This document shows, piece after piece, positions 1-8,455 of a stretch of DNA of 64,000 nucleotides (positions are counted from its first letter, which is position 1; every line of letters starts with the position of its first letter). The stretch is taken from the NCBI RefSeq assembly GCF_020697055.1, contig NZ_JAJFBP010000015.1, positions 62,001 to 126,000 on the forward strand, read 5' to 3'. Both the position numbers and the translations under genes were made by a program. The notes under the pieces were generated by a model. It saw only the letters and a list, made by a program, of their open reading frames with translations, was not told the DNA's origin and did no database searches. The DNA is from Panacagrimonas sp. GTDB taxonomy: Bacteria; Pseudomonadota; Gammaproteobacteria; Nevskiales; Nevskiaceae.

Positions 1-105
1 CACGATCACCTGCGCTCCGTCGGCCAGGAAGGCTTCGCTGATTCCGCGGCCGACGCCCTTGGCGCCGCCGGTGACCAGCACGGTTCGAGCAGAAGAACGA
101 GACAT
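1..105 (-). CDS. SDR family oxidoreductase, N-terminal fragment cut by window edge
   Basis: Only the first 35 codons are inside the window; the rest lies to the left. The ATG at 105-103 is followed by a classical Rossmann start, VLVTGGAKGVGRGI, i.e. the TGxxxGxG NAD(P)-binding motif of short-chain dehydrogenases/reductases at about residues 9-22. The substrate cannot be inferred because the catalytic Tyr/Lys region is missing. It is divergent from the alpha/beta hydrolase at 218, so the roughly 110 bases between them probably hold both promoters. Confidence 0.8.
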   Translation of the reverse strand, partial: MSRSSARTVLVTGGAKGVGRGISEAFLADGAQVIV

Positions 106-217
106 GTCGCGGATGCTAGGCCATGCGCCGACCGGTGCTGTCACCCGAAAGGATGAAGCCCGGCCGGCGGACGAAGCCGACGATGCGGCCTCCGACTCCC
201 GAACCCTTCGCGCGCGC

Positions 218-1057
218 ATGTCCAGCCCGACGATCCGACCCGTCCCGGAAGGCCGCTACGTGACGCTGGCCAACGGCCATCGCATCCACCTGCTCGACCG
301 GGGACAGGGTCCGGTCGTGGTGTTCCTGCACGGCTCGGGCAACGGCGCCTGCGGCCATAGCAACTTCAAACACAACTACCCGGACGTCGTGAAGGCGGGT
401 TGCCGCGCGGTGCTGCCGGACCTGATCGGTTTCGGCTACTCCGACAAGCCGCCCGAGGCGCAATACACGCTCGACTTCTTCGTCGACTGCCTGAACCAGA
501 CCCTCGACGCCGCCCGGATCGATCGCGCGACGATCGTCGGCAATTCGCTGGGCGGCGCGATCGCGCTGGGCCTGGCGCTGGCGCACCCCGAGCGCGTCGA
601 GCGCCTGGTGCTGATGGCGCCCGGTGGACTCAACGATCTGCCCGACTATCTTGCGATGCCCGGCATGGCCTCGATGTTCCAGCTCTACGGCTCGGGCCAG
701 GCGCCGAGCGAGGAGCGCATGCGCCAGTTCTTCCGCGAGGCGTTCGTGTTCGATCCGGATGTCGTGACCGACGACCTGGTGCACGAACGCTCGGAGCTGG
801 CGAAGCTGCAGATCCCGCAGGTGATGAAGACGCTCAAGGTGCCCAACCTGACGGCGCGACTTCCCGAGATCCCGTGTCCGACGCTGAGCCTGTGGGGCCT
901 CAACGAAAAGATGATGCCGGAGAGCGGCATCCTGCGACTGGCCAAGGGCCTGCGAAATGGTCGCATGGTGCTGGTCCCGAACTGCGGACACTGGGTGATG
1001 ATCGAGCACCGCGACCTGTTCAACCGGATGCTGCTCGATTTCCTGCGCAACGGTTGA
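218..1057 (+). CDS. alpha/beta hydrolase (meta-cleavage-product hydrolase-like)
   Basis: This is a 279-residue cytosolic hydrolase of the alpha/beta fold. HGSG (residues 38-41) forms the oxyanion-hole loop, GNSLGG (108-113) is the nucleophile elbow with Ser110, and the C-terminal CGHW supplies His258. The layout and length match C-C bond and ester hydrolases of aromatic/steroid ring catabolism (BphD/HsaD-like). The loop that normally reads WGxxD carries WGLNEK, so the acid of the triad would be Glu230 rather than Asp. The frame is open further upstream to base 59, but the Met at 218 fits the family length and leaves room for a divergent promoter. The substrate is not determined. Confidence 0.85.
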   Translation: MSSPTIRPVPEGRYVTLANGHRIHLLDRGQGPVVVFLHGSGNGACGHSNFKHNYPDVVKAGCRAVLPDLIGFGYSDKPPEAQYTLDFFVDCLNQTLDAARIDRATIVGNSLGGAIALGLALAHPERVERLVLMAPGGLNDLPDYLAMPGMASMFQLYGSGQAPSEERMRQFFREAFVFDPDVVTDDLVHERSELAKLQIPQVMKTLKVPNLTARLPEIPCPTLSLWGLNEKMMPESGILRLAKGLRNGRMVLVPNCGHWVMIEHRDLFNRMLLDFLRNG

Positions 1058-1125
1058 CGGCCCTTCCCGGACTTCGCGCGGGCTACGGGTAAACTCGCGC
1101 AACACAACCGAGGAGGAGTGCAAAG

Positions 1126-1539
1126 ATGAGCACCAAGGTCGAAGGCGGCTGCTACTGCAAGGCGATCCGTTACGAGATCAGCGTCGAGCCGATGCTGAAC
1201 CTGCAGTGCCATTGCCGCGAGTGCCAGTACATCTCCGGCGGCAACGCGAACGTCTGCATGGTGATCCCCGGCGACGGATTCAAATACACCCAGGGCACGC
1301 CCCGGCAGTTCGCGCGCAAGGACCTCGAAAACCCGGTGACGCGCGAGTTCTGCGGCGAATGCGGCACCCCGCTGCTGAGCCGTTCGCCCGCCATTCCCGG
1401 CGCGGCGATCATCAAGCGCGGCACGTTCGACGACCCGAAGGCCTTCGGCGCGCCGCAGATGGCGATCTTCACGATCGATCGCCAGCCCTACCAGTACGTG
1501 CCCGACGGCATGCCGGCGTTCGAGCGCATGCCGGGCTGA
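1126..1539 (+). CDS. GFA (glutathione-dependent formaldehyde-activating-like) family zinc protein
   Basis: This 137-residue protein has the GFA/CENP-V zinc-fold signature: GGCYCKAIRY near the N-terminus, CHCRECQ at about residues 27-33 and FCGECGTPL at about residues 82-90. Those cysteines would bind two structural or catalytic zincs. GFA-domain proteins are widely annotated as S-(hydroxymethyl)glutathione synthases, but most lack a demonstrated activity, so no reaction is assigned. A strong AGGAGG site lies about nine bases before the ATG. It follows the alpha/beta hydrolase on the same strand after 68 bases and could be co-transcribed. Confidence 0.85.
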   Translation: MSTKVEGGCYCKAIRYEISVEPMLNLQCHCRECQYISGGNANVCMVIPGDGFKYTQGTPRQFARKDLENPVTREFCGECGTPLLSRSPAIPGAAIIKRGTFDDPKAFGAPQMAIFTIDRQPYQYVPDGMPAFERMPG

Positions 1540-1568
1540 GCAGGACACCGTCGAATCTCGCGTGTCCC

Positions 1569-1617
1569 GTAGCCCGGACCAAGTCCGGGTCGTTTTCTCG
1601 GGGCTTCGCCCGGGCTA
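1569..1617. repeat. dispersed palindromic repeat, GTAGCCCGG family, copy 1
   Basis: GTAGCCCGGACCAAGTCCGGG is followed by a second half ending CTTCGCCCGGGCTA. The two halves are inverted relative to each other, and the same pattern recurs at 6320-6378 and in part at 7531-7580. It lies between the convergent GFA and lipase genes, a usual place for REP-like elements. Confidence 0.7.
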
Positions 1618-1636
1618 GGCGTCTACGCCTCGAGGC

Positions 1637-2674
1637 TCACCGCGCGTAGTCCTTCAGCGGCGGCTCCACCGTCGTCAGGTGCAGACCGGGCGCGCCGTTG
1701 GCGATCTCGATCGGCAGCAGACCGAGGATGTCGGTCAGCAGCGTCGGGGATATTGCCTGGTCGGGCACGATCGGCAGCAGGCCGCACAGCGCCGCGCCGC
1801 CGGCGCGCTCGACATCCGCCGGGCCGGGATGGGTGATCGCGTCGAGCGCAAGCTCGAACGCGAGGCGATCGGTCAGACCGATGGTGACGTGATCGGCGAT
1901 CCGGCCCGGGCAGACGTCCTGCAGCAGGATGTTGCTCACCCTGGGGTTGTCCATCTGCCAGTCCACCGCCGCGGTCGGCACCGGCACGACCGGCTGGATC
2001 AGCTCGTCGAACAGCGTGTACATCGCGGTGTAGTCGATCTCGCCCGGCGTCTCGTCGTCGCGGTTCGTGGCGCGGATGAACGCGGTGTCGCCGCCCAGCT
2101 GGTGCAGCGCCGTCGGCAGGGGAATGGGCGGGAACGTGCTCGCTGCGCCGTCGGGCAGCACCAGGCCCATCAGCGTGAAGATCGCCAGCGCATCGCCGCC
2201 GTGGTTCGGGCCGGCCTGCATCACGAAGTCCTCGACCGCGGCGCGTGCCGAAGGCCACCACTTGATCGCCCATCGCAGCACCGCGACGCCCTGGCTGTGG
2301 CCGATCACCGCGACCTTGCGTCCGCTGCGCGCATGGATCCGCCGAATCGCATGCACGACGTACTCCGTCGAGATCTGCACGTCGCCGAAGCCTCGGTCCG
2401 GATAGGTGACGGTGCAGACGTCGAAGCCCCGTTCGATCAGCAGCGGCTTGTAGGTCCAGTTGTACTGCTCCTGGCCGTGCGTGAACGTGCCGTGGACCAG
2501 CAGCACCGGCGGCTTGTCGGGATGCGTGAACGCCGTGCACTCGTAGCCGGCCTCGAGCTTGGCGACGTCGGTCTCCAGCGAAGGGTCCGAGCCGCCCAAC
2601 GAGTCGAGATCGCTGCAGGCGCACAGCAACAGCGCGGCGATCAGCGCGGCGAGAGCAGGAAGACGTGCTGGCAT
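1637..2674 (-). CDS. secreted lipoprotein triacylglycerol lipase/esterase
   Basis: This 345-residue protein is likely a lipid-anchored extracytoplasmic lipase. It starts with a hydrophobic signal peptide ending in the lipobox-like LCAC (acylated Cys20). The alpha/beta fold follows: VLLVHGTFTHG (oxyanion-hole His-Gly), then GHSQG as the nucleophile elbow at about residues 125-129. The pattern HGTFTHGQEQYNW with GHSQG resembles the Candida antarctica lipase B-like/LipA group of bacterial lipases. It is convergent with the GFA gene and divergent from the transporter at 2823. The chain-length preference of the substrate cannot be read from sequence. Confidence 0.85.
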   Translation of the reverse strand: MPARLPALAALIAALLLCACSDLDSLGGSDPSLETDVAKLEAGYECTAFTHPDKPPVLLVHGTFTHGQEQYNWTYKPLLIERGFDVCTVTYPDRGFGDVQISTEYVVHAIRRIHARSGRKVAVIGHSQGVAVLRWAIKWWPSARAAVEDFVMQAGPNHGGDALAIFTLMGLVLPDGAASTFPPIPLPTALHQLGGDTAFIRATNRDDETPGEIDYTAMYTLFDELIQPVVPVPTAAVDWQMDNPRVSNILLQDVCPGRIADHVTIGLTDRLAFELALDAITHPGPADVERAGGAALCGLLPIVPDQAISPTLLTDILGLLPIEIANGAPGLHLTTVEPPLKDYAR

Positions 2675-2822
2675 GTGGAGTCGACGGGCGCGGAGATCGC
2701 ATCCTCGGTCCTGGGCGCGCCGGATGCCTCATCCGATCAGCCTATCTACCGCGTCGTTGCCACGGCCGTTCGTCGTCAGGGATACGATGCGCCGGCGCGT
2801 CGATCAAGAGCGGGGAGTCAGG

Positions 2823-4172
2823 ATGAGCGGGAAGTCGAAAGAAAAATCCATCACCAAGGTCGCGTTGACGTCGCTGGCGGCGACCAGCATCGAGTGGTAC
2901 GACTTCTTCCTCTACGCCAGCGCCGCCGCGCTGATCTTCCCGACGCTGTTCTTTCCGGCGGGCATGGATCCGGTGCTGGGCCTGATCGCGTCCTTCAGCA
3001 CGTTCGCCGTGGGCTTCTTCGCCCGGCCCGTCGGCGGCATCGTCTTCGGCCATTTCGGCGACAAGCTCGGGCGCAAGAAGGTGCTGGTCGTCGCGCTCCT
3101 GATGATGGGCATCTCGACCACGCTGATCGGCTGCCTGCCCACGTATTCGAGCATCGGCATCGCCGCGCCGGTGCTGCTCGTGGTCCTGCGTTTCGTGCAG
3201 GGCCTGGCGATCGGCGGGCAGTGGGCCGGCGCGGTCCTGCTGATCACCGAGAGCGCGCCGCCCGAAAAGCGCGGCTTCTACGGCAGCTTCGCCCAGGTCG
3301 GTGCGCCCGTCGGCGTGGTCCTCGCAAACCTCGCCTTCCTGGCGGTGACGGCCTCGGTCTCGCCGGAAGCGTTCATGGACTGGGGCTGGCGCCTGCCGTT
3401 CCTGTTCAGCGCGGTGCTGATCGGCATCGCGATCTACGTGCAGCTCAAGATCGAGGACACCGACGACTTCCGCGAGCTGCAGCAGGCACGGCCGCAGAAG
3501 GGCCCGGTGGCGCCGGCTGCCGCCACGGGCTCGCCGGTGCTCGAAGCGCTGCGCCTGTATCCGGGGCGCATCGCGCTCGCCGCGGGCGCGTTCCTTTCGG
3601 TCCAGGTGGGTTTCTACATCCTCATCGCCTTCGTCATCGCCTACGGCACCAACGCCACCATCGGCCTGGGACTTCCCAAGAGCACGATGCTGTTCGCGGT
3701 GCTGGTCGGCGCCGTTGCGATGGTGCCCTCGGTGCTGGTGTCGGCGGCGATCTCCGACCGCTATGGACGGCGCGGCATCTTCATGCTGGGTGCGCTGCTG
3801 CTCGGCCTCTGGGGATTCGTGATGTTCCCGCTGATGGCCACGAAATCCTTCGCCCACATCGCGATCGCCATCGCCGTCGGCCAGGTCTTCTGCGGAATGA
3901 TGTACGGACCGCAGGCGGCGTTCTTCTCCGAGATGTTCGGCACCAAGGTGCGCTACTCGGGCGCATCGCTGGGCTACCAGCTGGGCGCGATCCTGGGCGG
4001 TGCGCTGGCCCCGCTGATCGCAACCGCGCTGCTGGCAGGGCCCTACGGCGCCCTGGGCGTGTCCTGCTACATCGCCGGTGCTTCGGTCGTCACGCTGCTG
4101 GCCACGTACGTGCTCAAGGAGACCAACGACCGGTCGATGCCGTCACCGGTCGTGCCCGCCGTGGCCGATTAG
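2823..4172 (+). CDS. MFS transporter, metabolite:H+ symporter (MHS) family
   Basis: A 449-residue inner-membrane transporter with about 12 hydrophobic segments. The start SIEWYDFFLYASAAAL and the loop-2/3 signature RPVGGIVFGHFGDKLGRKK are typical of the MHS branch (ShiA, ProP, KgtP, citrate-proton symporters). RGFYGSFAQVGAPVG at the loop between helices 4 and 5 is also family-typical. The substrate is probably a small carboxylate or zwitterion, but it cannot be narrowed further. The reading frame is open upstream, and the ATG at 2823 was chosen because it matches the family N-terminus and follows GGGAGTCAGG. Confidence 0.88.
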   Translation: MSGKSKEKSITKVALTSLAATSIEWYDFFLYASAAALIFPTLFFPAGMDPVLGLIASFSTFAVGFFARPVGGIVFGHFGDKLGRKKVLVVALLMMGISTTLIGCLPTYSSIGIAAPVLLVVLRFVQGLAIGGQWAGAVLLITESAPPEKRGFYGSFAQVGAPVGVVLANLAFLAVTASVSPEAFMDWGWRLPFLFSAVLIGIAIYVQLKIEDTDDFRELQQARPQKGPVAPAAATGSPVLEALRLYPGRIALAAGAFLSVQVGFYILIAFVIAYGTNATIGLGLPKSTMLFAVLVGAVAMVPSVLVSAAISDRYGRRGIFMLGALLLGLWGFVMFPLMATKSFAHIAIAIAVGQVFCGMMYGPQAAFFSEMFGTKVRYSGASLGYQLGAILGGALAPLIATALLAGPYGALGVSCYIAGASVVTLLATYVLKETNDRSMPSPVVPAVAD

Positions 4173-4181
4173 GGGCGCCGC

Positions 4182-4808
4182 CTAGGCGTGCGACGCCGAT
4201 CTGGCCTGCGGCCCCATGATCAGGCGGTCGGTCCACGCGATGCCGATGGCCGACACGATGAACGCCATGTGGATGATGGTCTGCCACATGACCCCTTCCG
4301 AGGTGATGGACGTGCAGCGCACGCCGGCTTCCACCGCCGAGCACAGCGGGACCGCGCCGATCGATCCGGCCTCGATGAAGGTCTTGAGCAGGTGGATCGA
4401 CGAGATGCCGATGATCGCCATCGCCAGCTTGACCTTGAGCACGCTGGCGTTGACGTGGCTGAGCCACTCCGGCTGATCCGGGTGACCTTGCAGGCGCAGC
4501 CGCGACACGAAGGTCTCGTAACCGCCGACGATCACCATCATCAGCAGGTTGGAGATCATCACCACGTCGATCAGCGCCAGCACGATCAGCATCACCTGCT
4601 GCTCGTTGAGCGCAAACGCCCCGTGGATCAGGTGCCACAGTTCCTTGACGAACAGGATCACGTACACGCCCTGCGCGACGATCAGACCCAGGTACAGCGG
4701 CAGCTGCAGCCAGCGCGAGGAGAAGATCAGGGTCGGCAGCGGCTCCAGCGACGACTTGGTCCTGGCCGGGATCGTGTTCGGATTTGGATTGGGTGTATGG
4801 GATGCCAT
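4182..4808 (-). CDS. YqhA/UPF0114 family inner-membrane protein
   Basis: A 208-residue protein with about four hydrophobic helices. The segments [20 protein letters not shown] and [20 protein letters not shown] are characteristic of the UPF0114 (YqhA, TIGR00645) family. Its function is unknown; family members are small integral membrane proteins sometimes described as transporter-like. The N-terminus is a polar Asn/Pro-rich stretch of about 20 residues. It is convergent with the MFS gene (9 bases between stops) and divergent from the Rieske oxygenase at 4984. Confidence 0.85.
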   Translation of the reverse strand: MASHTPNPNPNTIPARTKSSLEPLPTLIFSSRWLQLPLYLGLIVAQGVYVILFVKELWHLIHGAFALNEQQVMLIVLALIDVVMISNLLMMVIVGGYETFVSRLRLQGHPDQPEWLSHVNASVLKVKLAMAIIGISSIHLLKTFIEAGSIGAVPLCSAVEAGVRCTSITSEGVMWQTIIHMAFIVSAIGIAWTDRLIMGPQARSASHA

Positions 4809-4983
4809 GCGGGTATTGGGGAAGTAAGAAGAGGTGTGTGAAAGCGGTCGAGTCTAGCAATCGCGCAGGTTTCACCTGAATGGACTAAGACGCGGGAAGC
4901 GCGAGCGGCGACGATTCGGTCCATCGTCGCCGACCCCAGGTCCGGCGCCAGCCTGCAATGCCAGCCGAGGAGGATGTTTCGAG

Positions 4984-5994
4984 ATGGGCACCATGAATCT
5001 GAAGATGCTGCTGGAATCCAAGGAACTGGAACGCTGCCCGTTCCCGATTCCCGTCGGCTGGTTCCATGTGGACTTTTCGGACAATCTCAAGGTCGGCGAG
5101 ATCCGCAACGTCGAACTGTTCGGGCAGGAATGGGTGCTGTTCCGCACCGAGTCGGGCAAGCCCGGCATCAGCGATCCGTACTGCCCGCACCTGGGCGCGC
5201 ACATGGGCCATGGCGGCAAGGTCTGCGGCGAGCACCTGCGCTGCCCGTTCCACCACTGGGAGTACGACACCTCCGGCTGGTGCAAGAGCATTCCCTACGC
5301 CAAGGTGATGCCGCCGATCGTCAAGAAGCAGGCGATCCTGCGCACGCTGCCGATGGTCGAGAAGTACGGAATGCTGTGGGCCTGGTACCACCCGCAGTGC
5401 GAGCCGCCGAGCTTCGAGCTGCCCTACATCCCGGAGATCGAGGACGCCACCGGCTACGCCGGCACGCGCCGCGGCAGCTGGACCGCGAACACCTGCATCC
5501 AGGAGATCGCCGAGAACGGCGTCGACACCGCGCACCTGAAGTTCCTGCACGGCGCGCCCGGCATTCCGCCGGTCACGGCGACGTACGAAGGTCCGGTGAT
5601 GCAGCTCGACATCGGCCAGGGCTACATCGTAGGCACCGCCTACGGCCCCGGCCTGAACGTGATGCGCTTCAACCAGCACGGCATCACCGCCACGATGATC
5701 TCGTACTCGGTGCCGGTCACGGCCGACAAGACGCAGATGAACATGAGCTTCCGCCACGTCGACTACGCCGAAGGCACCCCGGAGCTGCACGCCTCGAAGA
5801 AGGTGATCGATCACATGATCGGCGCCGCCGAAGGCGAGGAGAGCGCGGGCTTCGAGAGCGTCGACTTCGTCGTCTGGAACCACAAGAAGTACCGCCCCAA
5901 CCCGCTGCTTTGCGACGGTGACGGCCCGGTGCTGCAGTTCCGCAAGTGGTTCAAGCAGTTCTATCCGGGCCACGAGAACTCGGCCAAGATCTGA
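4984..5994 (+). CDS. Rieske [2Fe-2S] non-heme iron oxygenase (KshA/cholesterol-desaturase-like)
   Basis: A 336-residue oxygenase component. The Rieske cluster ligands are CPH (Cys67, His69) and CPFH (Cys87, His90), separated by 17 residues as in the family. The catalytic motif QEIAENGVDTAHLKFLHG provides Asp181, His184 and His189, with Asn178 preceding. This NGVDxxHxxxxH form is characteristic of the 3-ketosteroid 9-alpha-hydroxylase/Neverland group rather than naphthalene-type dioxygenases, so a steroid or other polycyclic lipid substrate is a fair inference. AGGAGG stands nine bases before the ATG. The ferredoxin gene starts five bases after the stop, so the two subunits are co-expressed. 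No reductase gene is adjacent. Confidence 0.9.
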   Translation: MGTMNLKMLLESKELERCPFPIPVGWFHVDFSDNLKVGEIRNVELFGQEWVLFRTESGKPGISDPYCPHLGAHMGHGGKVCGEHLRCPFHHWEYDTSGWCKSIPYAKVMPPIVKKQAILRTLPMVEKYGMLWAWYHPQCEPPSFELPYIPEIEDATGYAGTRRGSWTANTCIQEIAENGVDTAHLKFLHGAPGIPPVTATYEGPVMQLDIGQGYIVGTAYGPGLNVMRFNQHGITATMISYSVPVTADKTQMNMSFRHVDYAEGTPELHASKKVIDHMIGAAEGEESAGFESVDFVVWNHKKYRPNPLLCDGDGPVLQFRKWFKQFYPGHENSAKI

Positions 5995-5999
5995 CCGGG

Positions 6000-6323
6000 A
6001 TGCCCAAGGTCCACGTGAAGAATCGCGACGGAAGCGAGCGCGAGCTCGATGCCGACAGCGGCTGCGCGCTGATGGATGCGCTGCGCGACGGCAACACCGG
6101 CGTCGAAGGCACCTGCGGCGGGATGATGTCGTGCGGCACCTGCCACGTGTACGTCGACGCGGACTGGATGGCCAGGCTGCCGGCCAGGTCCGATGACGAG
6201 GCCGAGATGCTCGCGGCCATCGGCGAAATCGTCGAGGTCAGATCGACGTCGCGGCTGTCGTGCCAGATCCCGATGAGCGAAGAACTCGCCGGACTTCGAC
6301 TCGAGATCGGCCCACCGACGTAG
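6000..6323 (+). CDS. [2Fe-2S] ferredoxin (putidaredoxin/adrenodoxin type)
   Basis: This 107-residue electron carrier has the vertebrate/putidaredoxin cysteine spacing: CGGMMSCGTC gives Cys39, Cys45 and Cys48, and RLSCQIP gives Cys88. It begins five bases after the Rieske oxygenase stop, so it very likely delivers electrons to that oxygenase. The ATG at 6000 directly precedes PKVHVKNRDG, the expected first strand; in-frame sequence upstream belongs to the oxygenase. A matching NAD(P)H reductase must be encoded elsewhere. Confidence 0.9.
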   Translation: MPKVHVKNRDGSERELDADSGCALMDALRDGNTGVEGTCGGMMSCGTCHVYVDADWMARLPARSDDEAEMLAAIGEIVEVRSTSRLSCQIPMSEELAGLRLEIGPPT

Positions 6324-6378
6324 CCCGGGCGAAGTCCGGGTTCGGACATCCCAAAGCTCCCGGCTTCGCCCGGGCTAC
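6320..6378. repeat. dispersed palindromic repeat, GTAGCCCGG family, copy 2
   Basis: GTAGCCCGGGCGAAGTCCGGG begins within the last codons of the ferredoxin gene and is mirrored by GCTTCGCCCGGGCTAC about 20 bases later. The repeat supplies the ferredoxin stop codon (TAG within GTAGCCC). It matches the copy at 1569-1617. Confidence 0.75.
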
Positions 6379-6410
6379 GGATACCGCGATGGGGTCGGTA
6401 TCCTTCGCGC

Positions 6411-6617
6411 ATGACCGAAGACCGCTTCATCGACCTCGAAACCCGGCTGGCCTACCAGGACGATGCGATCCGTTCGCTCAGTGACACGATCGCGCGACAG
6501 CAGAAGCAGCTGGATCAGCTCGAAAGCCTGACGCGGCAGCTGCTCGAACGCGTCAAGACGCTCAACGAGCCGGTGTTCAAGGGCACGGCGGCGGACGAGA
6601 TTCCGCCGCACTACTGA
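6411..6617 (+). CDS. slyX: SlyX family protein
   Basis: A 68-residue coiled-coil protein. The N-terminal DLETRLAYQDDAIRSLSDTI, central heptads (QQKQLDQLE) and C-terminal ending IPPHY are diagnostic for SlyX. Its cellular role is not settled; the gene was named from association with the SlyD/lysis phenotype. It is followed 19 bases later by the pseudouridine synthase. Confidence 0.93.
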   Translation: MTEDRFIDLETRLAYQDDAIRSLSDTIARQQKQLDQLESLTRQLLERVKTLNEPVFKGTAADEIPPHY

Positions 6618-6636
6618 TCGATCGACCGACCGGGCC

Positions 6637-7530
6637 GTGCGCAGCACCCTGCCCGACCGCGACGGCGTCGGCGCGAGCCACGTGCAGGTACCGGCGGGCA
6701 CCCCGGCGACCGCGGCGCTGGCGTTCCTCGCCGCGCATTTCCCGTCGGTGTCGCGCCAGACCTGGGGCGCGCGCTTCGAGCGCGGCCTGATCCTGTCGGC
6801 CAACGGCGCCCCCTTGGCGGTCGACGCGCGCGTCACCGCCGGCGACGACCTCTACTACTATCGCGAGCTCGCAACCGAACCGCGCATCCCGTTCGCGGCC
6901 GAGGTGATCTGGCGCGACGAGCACCTGTTGATCGTCGACAAGCCGCACTTCCTTCCGGTGATTCCCGCCGGTCGCTGGGTGCGCGAGTCGTTGCTGGTGC
7001 GCCTGCGACACGCCCTCGGGCTCGTGGATCTCGTGCCGCTGCACCGGATCGATCGCCACACCGCGGGGCTCGTGGCGTTCTCGTTGGATCCGGAGACACG
7101 CGCGGCCTACCAGGCGCTGTTTCCGCGGCGCGAGGTGACCAAGGTGTACGAGGCGGTCGCGCCCTTGCGCGCCGACCTCGCGCTGCCCTGCGTGCGACGC
7201 AGCTGCATCGTGCGGGGCGAGCCGTTCATGCGCATGCAGGAAGCGTCGGACGCCGAACCGAACAGCGAGACGCGCATCGAACTGATCGAGCGTCGCGGCG
7301 ACGGCCTGGCGCGCTATCGCCTGCAGCCCATCACCGGACGAAAGCACCAGCTGCGCGTGCACCTGAATGCGCTGGGCATTCCGATCGCGAATGATCCGCT
7401 GTACCCGGACGTGCTCGACACCGACGACGAGGACTTCAGCGCGCCGATGAAGCTGCTGGCGCGAAGGCTGGAGTTCGTGGATCCGATCGACGGCCACACG
7501 CGTCGTTTCGAGAGTCGACGTTTCCTCTGA
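6637..7530 (+). CDS. RluA-family pseudouridine synthase
   Basis: This 297-residue enzyme would isomerise uridine to pseudouridine in rRNA or tRNA. The catalytic motif HRIDRHTAGL holds the essential Asp, and the C-terminal GRKHQLRVHLNALG is the conserved RluA-family substrate-binding motif. An N-terminal region of about 80 residues, with RQTWGARFERGLI, resembles an S4-like domain. It most resembles the TruC/RluA-like group often annotated 'pseudouridine synthase' without a fixed target. A GTG start at 6637 is used because no ATG gives a full-length N-terminus. Confidence 0.87.
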   Translation: MRSTLPDRDGVGASHVQVPAGTPATAALAFLAAHFPSVSRQTWGARFERGLILSANGAPLAVDARVTAGDDLYYYRELATEPRIPFAAEVIWRDEHLLIVDKPHFLPVIPAGRWVRESLLVRLRHALGLVDLVPLHRIDRHTAGLVAFSLDPETRAAYQALFPRREVTKVYEAVAPLRADLALPCVRRSCIVRGEPFMRMQEASDAEPNSETRIELIERRGDGLARYRLQPITGRKHQLRVHLNALGIPIANDPLYPDVLDTDDEDFSAPMKLLARRLEFVDPIDGHTRRFESRRFL

Positions 7531-7580
7531 GTTGTCCAGGGCTGCGCCCGGGCTACGCCGGCGCGGACCGTAGCCGGGAA
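7531..7580. repeat. partial copy of GTAGCCCGG repeat family
   Basis: GGGCTGCGCCCGGGCTACG, closely followed by CCGTAGCCGGG, lies directly downstream of the pseudouridine synthase. It contains the half-site seen at 1569-1617 and 6320-6378 but lacks a clean second arm. Confidence 0.5.
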
Positions 7581-7735
7581 CCCCTGACGCTCACAGCACG
7601 TACGGAATCACCGCATGCCGCTGCGCCGGTCATGCGGCGCATGCTAGGGAGGCACCCTTCAGCGCGCCTCCGCCGCTCGGCTGAGCAGGCCGAAGAATCT
7701 ATGATCACCATCGACCGCCTTCTGCCTGCAGCGCC

Positions 7736-8407
7736 ATGACGTCCCCCGACCTCTCGCCCACCGCCTTCGTCGACTTCGATCATCCCGAGGTCGCGCGCTT
7801 CGCCCGCGAGGCGGCGGGCGATGCATCGGACGATGCGCGCACGCGTGCCGTGCGCCTGTACTACGCGGTGCGCGACGGCTTTCGCTACGACCCGTACGGC
7901 ATCGAACTGAGCGTGCGCGGCCTGCGCGCGAGCACAGTGCTGGCCGACGGTCGCGGCTTCTGCATCAACAAGGCGGTGCTGCTCGCCGCCGGCTGCCGCG
8001 CGATCGGCGTTCCGGCGCGCCTGGGCTACGCCGACGTTCGCAACCACCTGTCGACCGAGCGCCTGCGCCAGTCGATGGGCGGCAGCGACGTCTTCTACTA
8101 CCACGGCTACACCTCGATCCTGCTGGACGGGCGCTGGGTGAAGGCGACGCCGGCGTTCAATCTGTCGCTGTGCGAGAAATTCCGGTTGAAACCGCTGGAA
8201 TTCGACGGCACCGAGGACTCGATCTACCACCCGTTCGACCTGACCGGGCAGCGGCACATGGAATACCTGGACTTTCGCGGCGAGCATGCCGACGTGCCGC
8301 TGGCCGACATGGTCACCCTGTTCGAGGCGCGCTATCCGGGGCTGGCGCGTCTGGACGGCGATGGCGACTTCGACCGCGACGTCGAGCGCGAAACCGCCGG
8401 CGGCTAG
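7736..8407 (+). CDS. transglutaminase-like cysteine protease-fold protein
   Basis: A 223-residue protein with the transglutaminase-like (bacterial TGc) core. VRLYYAVRDGFRYDPY is the helix before the active site, GRGFCINKAVLLAAGCRAIGVPARLGYADV contains the nucleophilic Cys, and YYHGYTSILLDGRWVKATPAFN supplies the His and acid strand. Such domains are usually peptidases or amidases; the substrate is unknown. No signal peptide is seen. It starts at an ATG 205 bases after the pseudouridine synthase and precedes the metallophosphoesterase on the same strand by 48 bases. Confidence 0.82.
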   Translation: MTSPDLSPTAFVDFDHPEVARFAREAAGDASDDARTRAVRLYYAVRDGFRYDPYGIELSVRGLRASTVLADGRGFCINKAVLLAAGCRAIGVPARLGYADVRNHLSTERLRQSMGGSDVFYYHGYTSILLDGRWVKATPAFNLSLCEKFRLKPLEFDGTEDSIYHPFDLTGQRHMEYLDFRGEHADVPLADMVTLFEARYPGLARLDGDGDFDRDVERETAGG

Positions 8408-8455
8408 CGTCGCGGGCACCCCGGCCGGGCCCGCAGTCCGGTAGGCTCACGCCTC

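Noticed and set aside
1679..4219. 846-codon plus-strand ORF
   Set aside because: It is out of frame with and antisense to the lipase and overlaps the transporter; composition is Arg/Gln-rich without motifs, a GC-rich shadow.
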